DNA of 24,102 bases from positions 1 through 24,102 of the IMG/VR virus record IMGVR_UViG_3300044614_001157. One strand, 5' to 3'. Below, one piece after another: positions 10,423-16,619 of this stretch. The notes under the pieces were generated by a model. That model saw only the letters and a program-made list of their open reading frames with translations, was not told the origin of the DNA and ran no database searches. Both the position numbers and the translations under genes were made by a program. This DNA is from a virus. Within the stretch, counting starts at the first letter, position 1. The number at the start of each line of letters is the position of its first letter.

Positions 10423-10485
10423 ATGACACCATTATTGTTTTTAATATTTATTTTATTTATCTTTGGGGTAAGAAAAAGAAGATAA
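10423..10485 (+). CDS. 20-residue membrane micropeptide
   Basis: ATG at 10423 opens MTPLLFLIFILFIFGVRKRR, a single hydrophobic helix with a basic tail, the usual design of a very small inner-membrane peptide (N-out, C-in). It lies exactly between the two covarying RNAs. Its AT-rich coding sequence matches the phage's other genes and contrasts with the G+C-rich RNAs on both sides. A role in holin regulation or toxicity is only a guess. Confidence 0.45.
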   Translation: MTPLLFLIFILFIFGVRKRR

Positions 10486-10486
10486 G

Positions 10487-10582
10487 TTTTTGATAAACTC
10501 AAGTACCTGTACAGCGGTGAGTAACGGGCTAAGTTATATACAATTCCTCGGAGCTGGGAGTAGAATGCTTGAGAGTCAAAGG
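10487..10582 (+). ncRNA. covarying RNA pair, copy B
   Basis: Outer stem TTTTTGA (10487-10493) with TCAAAGG (10576-10582), internal loop TAAA/AG as in copy A, inner stem CTCAAG (10498-10503) with CTTGAG (10568-10573). The second and third pairs of the inner stem are T-A and C-G here but C-G and T-A in copy A. The core motifs GGGCTAAGT, ATACAATT and AGTAGAATG are kept, and a small hairpin before AGTAGAATG keeps its pairing with a changed loop. Confidence 0.7.
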
Positions 10583-10585
10583 TTG

Positions 10586-10699
10586 GTCAGGAGCGTAATG
10601 AGGCACGGTGCCGAGTCCTAAAAGTACCACGGTCCATAAGCATTTGGACGCGAGAAACTATAAGGGTTGCTCATTGTGGGTTCGACTCCCTCCCTGACA
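10586..10699 (+). ncRNA. tRNA-like hybrid with enlarged core
   Basis: GTCAGG (10586-10591) pairs with CCTGAC (10693-10698), and GTGGG-TTCGACT-CCCTC is a T arm (one T-T mismatch). About 84 bases stand where a D arm and anticodon arm should take about 45. They include GGCA-CGG-TGCC and GTCCA...TGGAC hairpins. No convincing 7-base anticodon loop is visible. It follows covarying RNA copy B after 3 bases. Confidence 0.4.
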
Positions 10700-10700
10700 T

Positions 10701-10792
10701 CACCGGTTACTTGATTCCTGGTAGTAGAGTAACAACCATTGGGGAATTCGGGATGTCCCGCGAATGGTGGTGTAAGATAAGAGAAACTTACA
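10701..10792 (+). ncRNA. multi-hairpin RNA between tRNA-like hybrids
   Basis: CACC (10701-10704) can pair with GGTG (10769-10772) around two hairpins: GTTACT/AGTAAC (10706-10733) and ACCATT/AATGGT (10735-10768, with inner GGG-ATGT-CCC). TGTAAG/CTTACA (10771-10792) follows and would compete for two bases with the outer stem. No family is recognised. Confidence 0.4.
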
Positions 10793-10825
10793 ACGGTAGA
10801 GTACCATAAACAAAAGAAACAAGAC

Positions 10826-10859
10826 GTAGAGGTGACTCTGCGTTGGCGCAAATCTCTAC
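10826..10859 (+). other. stem-loop with TGCG-TTGG-CGCA tip
   Basis: GTAGAG (10826-10831) pairs with CTCTAC (10854-10859) and encloses the perfect hairpin TGCG-TTGG-CGCA (10839-10850). It could be the 5' domain of the next tRNA-like element. Confidence 0.35.
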
Positions 10860-10865
10860 CAACTT

Positions 10866-10957
10866 AGTCAGGTTGGTACAAGGTCGGTTCGAGTCCGATG
10901 GAAGGTCATGGATGTCGGGTAGCTCCCTGTAGAGAGGTTCGATTCCTCTCCTGACTA
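10866..10957 (+). ncRNA. tRNA-like hybrid with two T arms
   Basis: AGTCAGG (10866-10872) pairs with CCTGACT (10950-10956), next to T arm AGAGG-TTCGATT-CCTCT (10933-10949). A second T-like arm GTCGG-TTCGAGT-CCGAT lies inside (10883-10899), and no anticodon arm is evident. In an alternative fold TACCAAC (10857-10863) pairs with GTTGGTA (10872-10878) around an 8-base loop TTAGTCAG. It may be a fusion of two tRNA remnants or a functional tRNA-like RNA. Confidence 0.4.
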
Positions 10958-10962
10958 CACTT

Positions 10963-10982
10963 GACATTATTAAATTAATGTC
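10963..10982 (+). other. 7-bp inverted repeat GACATTA/TAATGTC
   Basis: GACATTA-TTAAAT-TAATGTC overlaps a TTGACA sequence and is followed by TTATTATTATAC. It could be an operator over a promoter for the tRNA at 10997, or a weak terminator of the RNA cluster. Confidence 0.35.
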
Positions 10983-10996
10983 TTATTATTATACAA

Positions 10997-11070
10997 AACC
11001 GGGTAGCTCAGCTGGTAGAGCAATCCTTTTTAAACAGGACGTGTCATTGGTTCAATCCCTTTCCCGGTTT
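10997..11070 (+). tRNA. tRNA with 8-base anticodon loop, probably Lys-like
   Basis: Acceptor AACCGGG pairs perfectly with CCCGGTT, and the D arm GCTCAGCTGGTAGAGC is typical. Anticodon stem TCCT/AGGA encloses eight bases, TTTTAAAC. TTT (Lys), TTA and TAA are all possible readings. Lys is most plausible because the gene is class I, which argues against Leu, and because most genes here end in TAA, which argues against an ochre suppressor. The T stem ATTGG/CCTTT has two T-T mismatches. Confidence 0.65.
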
Positions 11071-11094
11071 TTTTATTTATAAAATTAAAATATT

Positions 11095-11301
11095 ATGAAA
11101 AAGTTTCTTTTATTGGTTTTGTCTTATGTTCTGTCATTCAGTATTGTTTGGATTGGTTTGGGGTTGTTCAAATACTATTTGGAATCAGAATCATCAATCG
11201 GAACTTTTTTAATTGGATTAGTTGGTTTTTTCGTTGCCATTAATCCTGCTATGGATGTATGGGAAAAATTATTCAAACGCTGGTTTAAAATCAAAGAATA
11301 A
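11095..11301 (+). CDS. small membrane protein with two helices
   Basis: A 68-residue protein with two hydrophobic segments, about residues 3-26 (FLLLVLSYVLSFSIVWIGLG) and 36-52 (IGTFLIGLVGFFVAINP), joined by a short polar loop, with a basic C-terminus (KLFKRWFKIKE). A second-helix Pro and the size fit holin-like or antiholin-like proteins, but no family is recognised. It is the first protein gene after the RNA cluster and 24 bases after the last tRNA. Confidence 0.75.
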   Translation: MKKFLLLVLSYVLSFSIVWIGLGLFKYYLESESSIGTFLIGLVGFFVAINPAMDVWEKLFKRWFKIKE

Positions 11302-11355
11302 TAATTTAATAGTATGATCCACTCAAGAGGAGTGTTGGAACGGAGTTTGTTAATC

Positions 11356-11364
11356 TATTTATAA
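11356..11364 (+). promoter_or_regulatory. phage-type promoter element TATTTATAA
   Basis: TATTTATAA lies 10 bases before the ATG of the micropeptide at 11375. The gap from 11302 to here also holds a CACTC...GAGTG hairpin. Confidence 0.4.
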
Positions 11365-11374
11365 AAAAAACACT

Positions 11375-11458
11375 ATGGAAATAATTATCGCATGTTTAGT
11401 ACCGATCGCGTTGATAGGTATTATGGTAGTATCTTATTTGACCTACAAGGGGAGATAA
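11375..11458 (+). CDS. 27-residue membrane micropeptide
   Basis: ATG at 11375 opens MEIIIACLVPIALIGIMVVS plus YLTYKGR: one membrane helix with an acidic start and a basic end. It lies between a phage-type promoter and the shared terminator at 11461. It is too short for family assignment; I infer a single-span inner-membrane peptide. Confidence 0.55.
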   Translation: MEIIIACLVPIALIGIMVVSYLTYKGR

Positions 11459-11460
11459 AA

Positions 11461-11480
11461 AAAGGGACCGAAGTCCCTTT
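11461..11480. terminator. bidirectional terminator with UUCG loop on the minus strand
   Basis: AAAGGGAC-CGAA-GTCCCTTT is a perfect 8-bp hairpin between converging genes. Read on the minus strand it is a UUCG tetraloop hairpin followed by a run of seven T, which is ideal for ending the gene at 11484-12092. Confidence 0.85.
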
Positions 11481-11483
11481 ATG

Positions 11484-12092
11484 TTATTTAATGTCTGTTG
11501 ACTCTATTAGAGTATATGAAAACTTGTTTCCGTGAATTTTAGATGCCTTCTTACATAAAGACATAAACACATCAAAGTCTTTTACTCTTTTAAATACTTG
11601 ACAACCCTCACTCCAATTTTCTACCCACTGAGAGTCTTGACCTGCTTTGTGGATGTTAATACCAAAAATACCTGTATCAGTTTTTGTTTCTTCAAAAATA
11701 AGGTCTTTGTTTACATCTCTCCAAACAGTTACATTACCAAGTCTTTGACAAAGAGCTTCGTATTTTCCTTGATGCAAATCAATTTTCCATACGCCTCTGT
11801 ATTGTCCCGGTACTAATCTTGCAACACCATTTTTGTTATGGAATTGTTGTACACCCTTTTTACCTGGATCACATGTTGCCATCCAACAATAGTATTGCCA
11901 AGCACCTTTTTCATCTTTAAATGATAATGTAAGGTGATCATCAAACACGTTTGTTACTTTTTTTGCAACTGAAGGTGCGTTATTTCTTACTCCTACGATA
12001 TTCACATCGTAACTTTTGTTGTTTGCGTCTTCAAACCAAACATACCCTTTGGCTTTTACGGCAGCCTCAACCTGTTCTCTTGTGTAACTCAT
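11484..12092 (-). CDS. L,D-transpeptidase-like (YkuD-type) enzyme
   Basis: A 202-residue protein and the only gene on the minus strand. Residues 141-167 (GIFGINIHKAG, then ENWSEGCQVFK) resemble the H...S-x-G-C active-site signature of YkuD-type L,D-transpeptidases, with H148 and C164 as the candidate pair. The N-terminal half (WFEDANNKSYDVNIVGVR) looks like a beta-rich domain. No signal peptide is seen, so it would act in the cytoplasm, in the virion or after release through a holin. Remodelling or cutting of peptidoglycan fits the nearby lysis genes. It has a phage-type promoter at 12107-12118 and its own UUCG terminator, so it is an independent unit. Confidence 0.7.
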   Translation of the reverse strand: MSYTREQVEAAVKAKGYVWFEDANNKSYDVNIVGVRNNAPSVAKKVTNVFDDHLTLSFKDEKGAWQYYCWMATCDPGKKGVQQFHNKNGVARLVPGQYRGVWKIDLHQGKYEALCQRLGNVTVWRDVNKDLIFEETKTDTGIFGINIHKAGQDSQWVENWSEGCQVFKRVKDFDVFMSLCKKASKIHGNKFSYTLIESTDIK

Positions 12093-12106
12093 AATAATTA
12101 ATTTTC

Positions 12107-12118
12107 ATTATAAATATT
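12107..12118 (-). promoter_or_regulatory. phage-type promoter element on the minus strand
   Basis: Read on the minus strand the sequence is AATATTTATAAT, about 14 bases before the ATG at 12092. It is the same motif in the same sense relative to its gene as on the + strand, which supports it as a directional promoter element. Confidence 0.5.
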
Positions 12119-12146
12119 GTGATTTTTGAAAAGTAAAGAGTTAAGG

Positions 12147-12158
12147 TATATTTATTAA
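12147..12158 (+). promoter_or_regulatory. phage-type promoter element TATATTTATTAA
   Basis: TATATTTATTAA ends 1 base before the ATG of the kinase gene, with TTTTGAAAAGTA upstream as at 7609-7620. If this is a -10-type element, the message would be leaderless or start at an internal codon. Confidence 0.45.
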
Positions 12159-12159
12159 T

Positions 12160-13758
12160 ATGATTAAAAAACGTAAACTATTAATAATACCATCTGTAAT
12201 ATTGATGGTTATTTTTCTTTTAACTAAAATTTTTGTTTTATCGGGTCTTATTGAAGCCACTGATATAACAAGAATTATTGAGATATCTTGCTTTTTATTA
12301 TTTTCCCCATTATTTTATTTCTTAATGAAATCTCAAACCGTAGAATTAAAAGGTGAATTATTAAAACAAATAAAAGATAGTGAGGATTTTATTGATTCTG
12401 CAACCATTGTTTCTGTTGCCGATAAATACGGTAAAATTACATACGTTAATAAAAAATTTGAGGAGGTTTCAGGTTGGTCTTTAGATGAGGTTAAAGGTGA
12501 AGATCATAGTGTTGTTAACTCTGGATTACAACCTGATGGGTATTGGGGTAAGATGTATGAAACCGTTATGAAAGGTGAGATATGGAATGATGTTGTGACC
12601 AATAAAGGAAAGTCAGGAGAACTTTATTATGTTGATACATATATTAAGGCAAAATTTGACAAGAATGGTAAGTTGGAAGGGTTTTCATCAATTAGACAAG
12701 ACGTTACGGAGCTTAAGAAAAAAGAAGTGGAAATTCGTAATAGAATGAACGCAATAAATAAATCTAATGCTGTTATTGAGTTTGATTTGGAAGGAAACAT
12801 AATTTTTGCTAACGAATTGTTTTTAACAACTATGGGTTATTCATCAATTGATGAAGTTGCAGGAAAACACCATAGAATTTTTATAGACGAAGACCATTCA
12901 AAAAGTGAGGAGTATTCACTTTTTTGGAAAAAATTAAATGACGGTATATTATTTACTGGTGAAATCACTAGAGTTAAAAAAGATGGTTCTTTAGTTCATC
13001 TACAAGCAACATACAATCCGATTGTTGGTTTGGATGGTAAGATTTATCGTGTTATGAAAATAGCAACAGATGTTACCAATTCTTACGAACAAAAGAAAGA
13101 GATTGAAAAGAAAAATACCTATTTAGAACATGCGGCAAAGATATTAAGACACGATATGCACTCAGGTATCAATACATATATGCCAAGAGGGTTAAGTTCT
13201 TTAGAGAGAAGATTAAAACCCGAAGACATATCCGATTTAAAAATAGAGGCACCAATTAGAATGATTAAGGAAGGTCTTAAACATTCACAAAAAGTGTATA
13301 AAGGGGTATATGAGTTTACAAATCTTGTTAAAAAAGACGTTGTCTTAAATAAATCGGAATGTGATTTAAAAGTGATCCTATCTGATTATCTATCATCAAC
13401 CGCATATAGTAGTCAAGTTATTATTGAGGACTTACCAACAATAGAAGTAAACGAGGCGTTATTTTGTACTGCAGTAGATAACCTTATTAGGAATGGTTTA
13501 AAGTATAATGATTCTGACACTAAGTTTGTTAAAATTTATTATGATGAGAATAATATATACATTCAAGATAATGGTAGGGGAATCACACAACAAGATTTTG
13601 ATCACCTACGTAAACCATACGTAAGAAAAGAAGGACAAACAGAATCAGGTACTGGTTTGGGATTAAATATTTGCGTTGCAATTTTAGAAGAACACAGGTT
13701 TACTATTACTTGTGAGAAGAATGAAATAGGAACAAAAATGAAAATAAAAATAAAATAA
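12160..13758 (+). CDS. membrane-bound PAS-PAS sensor histidine kinase
   Basis: A complete 532-residue kinase. Two membrane helices lie at about residues 8-30 and 39-58 with almost no periplasmic loop, so sensing is probably cytoplasmic or within the membrane. PAS 1 is at about 74-190 (SVADKYGKITYVNKKFEEVSGW) and PAS 2 at about 195-310. The phospho-acceptor is H331 in AAKILRHDMHSG. The ATPase domain has D440-N441 and N445 (N box), D470-N-G-R-G (G1) and G497-T-G-L-G501 (G2). All catalytic boxes are intact. The receiver gene follows 14 bases later, then a coiled-coil membrane protein and the endolysin. Phage-encoded two-component systems of this completeness are unusual. No haem or flavin motif is evident. 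Confidence 0.95.
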   Translation: MIKKRKLLIIPSVILMVIFLLTKIFVLSGLIEATDITRIIEISCFLLFSPLFYFLMKSQTVELKGELLKQIKDSEDFIDSATIVSVADKYGKITYVNKKFEEVSGWSLDEVKGEDHSVVNSGLQPDGYWGKMYETVMKGEIWNDVVTNKGKSGELYYVDTYIKAKFDKNGKLEGFSSIRQDVTELKKKEVEIRNRMNAINKSNAVIEFDLEGNIIFANELFLTTMGYSSIDEVAGKHHRIFIDEDHSKSEEYSLFWKKLNDGILFTGEITRVKKDGSLVHLQATYNPIVGLDGKIYRVMKIATDVTNSYEQKKEIEKKNTYLEHAAKILRHDMHSGINTYMPRGLSSLERRLKPEDISDLKIEAPIRMIKEGLKHSQKVYKGVYEFTNLVKKDVVLNKSECDLKVILSDYLSSTAYSSQVIIEDLPTIEVNEALFCTAVDNLIRNGLKYNDSDTKFVKIYYDENNIYIQDNGRGITQQDFDHLRKPYVRKEGQTESGTGLGLNICVAILEEHRFTITCEKNEIGTKMKIKIK

Positions 13759-13772
13759 AAAAAAAGAAAAAA

Positions 13773-14210
13773 ATGATTGACTCAATTTTATTGGTAGATG
13801 ATGAGGATTTATTCCATTTGGTATTTGAAGACGCTTGTTCATTACTTGACATAAGTTTGTCTTTAACCGCATTAAATAGTTCTGACGAAGCTGCAAAGAA
13901 ATTTGAAAAATGGTTCAAAAGTGGGGACGATAACGATAAACCTGAATGTGTGTTTGTTGATTTAAACATTATTGGTAGTTCTTTTGATGGTATAGAATTA
14001 ATTAGAAAAATTAATTTTGAATATGGTAATCACGTAGTTGTTGGTATTATATCATCGTCAAACGAACCTGAAGAACAAGCAAAGGCGGTTCAAGCCGGTG
14101 CTCAGTTTTGGATTATTAAATCTGACGATATTGAACCTCGTTTAGAAGAGTTCAGAAAAGATTATGAAGGGTATAAAAATAGAACATTACCATTTAAAGT
14201 TTACAAATGA
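13773..14210 (+). CDS. single-domain response regulator (receiver protein)
   Basis: A 145-residue CheY-like protein without an output domain. It has the acidic pair D9-D10, the phospho-acceptor D63 in VFVDLNI, the switch Ser cluster at 94-96 (GIISSS) and the conserved K116 in FWIIKS. It starts 14 bases after the kinase and is almost certainly its partner. With no DNA-binding domain it must act by protein contact; the overlapping downstream gene (ATGA, 14207-14210) encodes a coiled-coil membrane protein that is a natural candidate target. It could also feed phosphate into a host relay. Confidence 0.94.
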   Translation: MIDSILLVDDEDLFHLVFEDACSLLDISLSLTALNSSDEAAKKFEKWFKSGDDNDKPECVFVDLNIIGSSFDGIELIRKINFEYGNHVVVGIISSSNEPEEQAKAVQAGAQFWIIKSDDIEPRLEEFRKDYEGYKNRTLPFKVYK

Positions 14211-14884
14211 TAAAAATAGATAGTAATACTAAAAAAACATTGATGGACTTATACCTTAAAAAAGGTATAGGTCTTGAAGGTAATATTACTAAACTTATTG
14301 ATACTGAAAATGATGAAGATTTTAAAAACTATTTAAAAGATTGTGAAACAAAAGACGGAGACAAAAGAAGAAAACGTCTTGAGATGACAAAAAAAATACA
14401 AAAACAAAATGAAGAACTTGTAACGTTAAATGAAAAAAACGAAAAAATGATGGAGGACCTTCAAAACAAAATCACAGAAATAGAAGAGTCCAAGTTAACA
14501 TTTGAAGTTCAAAACAGAGAACTTAACGAATGGAAAAAAGAAAATTTAGAACTTACAGAAAAACTTCAAACAGAAATGATGAAGTCCGAAAAGGCGAGAG
14601 TTGATGCTGAAGCAGCAAAACAAAATGCAGAAAATGATTTAGATTTATTACAAAAGAAAACACAAAACGAACTCATATCCACAATAGTTAAAGTGGCTCT
14701 TTGGGTTATCATGGGTGTAGGTGTTGTCACTACCGGCGTATATGTTTTAACATTATTTGTTGGTAAGGACACCCAAGTTATCAGTGCTGCTTGGTCAAAC
14801 ATATTTGGTATTCTTTTAACAAACGCTTTTTCAATAGTAGGAACAATTATGGGTATAAAATACGCAACAGAAAATAAACAATAA
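14207..14884 (+). CDS. coiled-coil protein with two C-terminal membrane helices
   Basis: A 225-residue protein. An N-terminal helical part (about 1-50) is followed by a long coiled coil, about 55-155 (EELVTLNEKNEKMMEDLQNK, EIEESKLTFEVQNRELNEWK). Two membrane helices follow at about 162-183 (VALWVIMGVGVVTTGVYVLT) and 195-215 (NIFGILLTNAFSIVGTIMG). It would be anchored in the inner membrane with the coiled coil in the cytoplasm. It overlaps the receiver gene by 4 bases and precedes the endolysin by 11 bases. I infer an effector or scaffold of the two-component system, perhaps controlling lysis. No family is recognised. Confidence 0.85.
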   Translation: MIKIDSNTKKTLMDLYLKKGIGLEGNITKLIDTENDEDFKNYLKDCETKDGDKRRKRLEMTKKIQKQNEELVTLNEKNEKMMEDLQNKITEIEESKLTFEVQNRELNEWKKENLELTEKLQTEMMKSEKARVDAEAAKQNAENDLDLLQKKTQNELISTIVKVALWVIMGVGVVTTGVYVLTLFVGKDTQVISAAWSNIFGILLTNAFSIVGTIMGIKYATENKQ

Positions 14885-14895
14885 AACAAAAACGT

Positions 14896-15720
14896 ATGTT
14901 ATTAAAAGTAGGATCTACAGGAGAAGATGTAAAAAAACTCCAAACAAAATTAGGATTAACCGCTGATGGTTCTTTTGGACCTAAAACTGAAACGGTGGTA
15001 AAAGAATGGCAAACTAAAAACGGATTAACCGCTGATGGTATTGTTGGTGACGGTACTTGGTCTAAAATGTTCGGGACAACTCAGGTGGTTAAAGAAGATG
15101 TTGTTATTCAACCTGCAGGTGGATTAAACATTCAAAAATTAAAAGGACACATTCCGGATGTTGTTATCGCACAGATTCCTGAAACTGCAAAAAAATTTAA
15201 TATCACAAGTAACTTGAGACTTGCTCACTTCTTATCACAATGTGGACACGAGTCAGGTGGTTTTAAAGCAGTATCAGAAAATTTAAATTATTCTGCTGAT
15301 GGATTAAAAAGAACGTTTGGTAAATACTTTCCTGGTAACTTGGCTGAATCATATGCTAAACAACCTGAAAAGATCGCATCAAGAGTTTATGCTAACCGTA
15401 TGAGTAATGGAGATGAAGCATCAAAAGAAGGGTTTAAATTTAGAGGAAGAGGTTATATTCAATTAACAGGAAAGGCGAACTATACTAGTTTCACTAAATT
15501 TATTGGCGAAGATTGTGTTTCGAACCCTGACTTAGTTGCAACTAAATACCCATTGGCATCTGCGGCATTTTTCTTTGACTCAAACAAACTTTGGTCAATA
15601 TGTGATAAAGGAGCTGATGATGCTACGGTTACTGCGGTAACAAAAAGAGTAAATGGAGGAACAATAGGTCTTGCGGATAGAATTAAACACTTCAAAGAGT
15701 ATTATAACTTATTAAAATAA
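14896..15720 (+). CDS. endolysin: peptidoglycan-binding domain plus GH19 muramidase/chitinase-fold domain
   Basis: A 274-residue protein. Residues 1-60 are a PG_binding_1 domain (VGSTGEDVKKLQTKLGLTAD, TWSKMFG). From about 75 to the end is a glycoside hydrolase family 19 domain with HFLSQCGHESGGFKAVSEN; E119 and E128 are the likely catalytic acids. FRGRGYIQLTGKANY and KRVNGG are typical family motifs. There is no signal peptide, so release to the wall needs a holin. It lies in an operon after the kinase/receiver/coiled-coil genes, and a holin-like gene follows one gene later. The role is degradation of host peptidoglycan at lysis. Confidence 0.95.
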   Translation: MLLKVGSTGEDVKKLQTKLGLTADGSFGPKTETVVKEWQTKNGLTADGIVGDGTWSKMFGTTQVVKEDVVIQPAGGLNIQKLKGHIPDVVIAQIPETAKKFNITSNLRLAHFLSQCGHESGGFKAVSENLNYSADGLKRTFGKYFPGNLAESYAKQPEKIASRVYANRMSNGDEASKEGFKFRGRGYIQLTGKANYTSFTKFIGEDCVSNPDLVATKYPLASAAFFFDSNKLWSICDKGADDATVTAVTKRVNGGTIGLADRIKHFKEYYNLLK

Positions 15721-15729
15721 AATAAAAAA

Positions 15730-16584
15730 ATGGCAGAAAATAATACAATATTTTTTAAACTTGAGGAATACTACGACAACGATGGATCTAAGGAGTTACA
15801 AGCATCTACCGGTGTAAGTGGTAAGGTTAATATCTCAGTAATTAATTTACTAAATAAGGAAACCGCTGCGGATCAACCTAGAGAAGTTGTTGGTTTAACT
15901 CCACTATCACGATACACCATAAATGATACGACAGAAAATTTATTTAGTGTTAGTTTTATAACTGACAATGATGGGTATACTAAAGTTGACCTATCCAAAA
16001 TGTTATTAAACACTACATTTATAAAGTTTTATCAAAAGTACAAAGGTGAGGTAACTTTAAATGTAACAATTGAAATACCAAAAACAGATAAATATAACGT
16101 TTTTGTTGGTAACGCTAAAATAACACCATCGTGGAAAAAAGAAGAATCAGGAATTATATTTGAAAGTTATGACTATTACAACAATGACGACACCATCATT
16201 TTATCACCAATTGAAGATAAAGTGACTGATTTGGCAACATTAAGACAAACATATAAAACAGTTGAAGAAAATTACCTTTTAGTTAAAAAAAGATATGAGA
16301 GTCAAATTGTTGGTGAGGTTGATTTAGAAATTGATACTACGGAAACTTATGAACCTAAAAGTCTTAAAACCGTTATAACAAGATTATTAGAATTTCAAGT
16401 GGGTACTTTACAACCGGCACTTGAATATACAAAAACCGCAAAACTAACAACAGAATACGACAGGTTAAACACAATGGATAAATTAGTTAATATTTTATCT
16501 AAAATGTATCCAAATATTACTATTGAAGATGGTGAAGGTATTCCTTATAATTCGGATATTGATCCAAAATCGGAAACATTGTAA
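15730..16584 (+). CDS. phage protein of unknown function between endolysin and holin-like gene
   Basis: A 284-residue acidic, soluble protein. The first half is beta-rich (KVNISVINLL, GYTKVDLSKMLL, YKGEVTLNVTIEIPKTDKYN), while residues from about 165 are helical (DLATLRQTYKTVEENYLLVK). It has no Cys, signal peptide or membrane segment. The pattern suits a virion or tail-associated component, but I do not recognise it. It begins 9 bases after the endolysin and ends just before a phage-type promoter. Confidence 0.8.
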   Translation: MAENNTIFFKLEEYYDNDGSKELQASTGVSGKVNISVINLLNKETAADQPREVVGLTPLSRYTINDTTENLFSVSFITDNDGYTKVDLSKMLLNTTFIKFYQKYKGEVTLNVTIEIPKTDKYNVFVGNAKITPSWKKEESGIIFESYDYYNNDDTIILSPIEDKVTDLATLRQTYKTVEENYLLVKKRYESQIVGEVDLEIDTTETYEPKSLKTVITRLLEFQVGTLQPALEYTKTAKLTTEYDRLNTMDKLVNILSKMYPNITIEDGEGIPYNSDIDPKSETL

Positions 16585-16593
16585 TATTTATAT
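16584..16593 (+). promoter_or_regulatory. phage-type promoter element ATATTTATAT
   Basis: ATATTTATAT followed by ATAAATA makes a near-palindrome just after the preceding stop codon and 26 bases before the holin-like ATG. Confidence 0.4.
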
Positions 16594-16619
16594 ATAAATA
16601 AACTTTTAAATTTTCAATT

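Noticed and set aside
9884-10582. Group I intron carrying the PD-(D/E)XK nuclease
   Set aside because: I could not find the conserved P7/R-S core sequences or a split tRNA whose halves join around the region.
10586-10699. tmRNA, because the T arm reads GGGTTCGACTCCC
   Set aside because: The element is far too short and has no tag-coding frame or tmRNA 5' domain.
10618-10851. 77-codon minus-strand frame
   Set aside because: It covers tRNA-like hybrids and hairpins only.
7393-11000. CRISPR array
   Set aside because: The repeats seen occur only twice, are irregularly spaced and are structured RNAs; there are no regular spacers and no cas genes.
10997-11070. Ochre suppressor tRNA (TTA anticodon) and recoding of TAA
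   Set aside because: Most genes in the window end in TAA at sensible places, so general suppression is unlikely; the loop has eight bases and also allows TTT.
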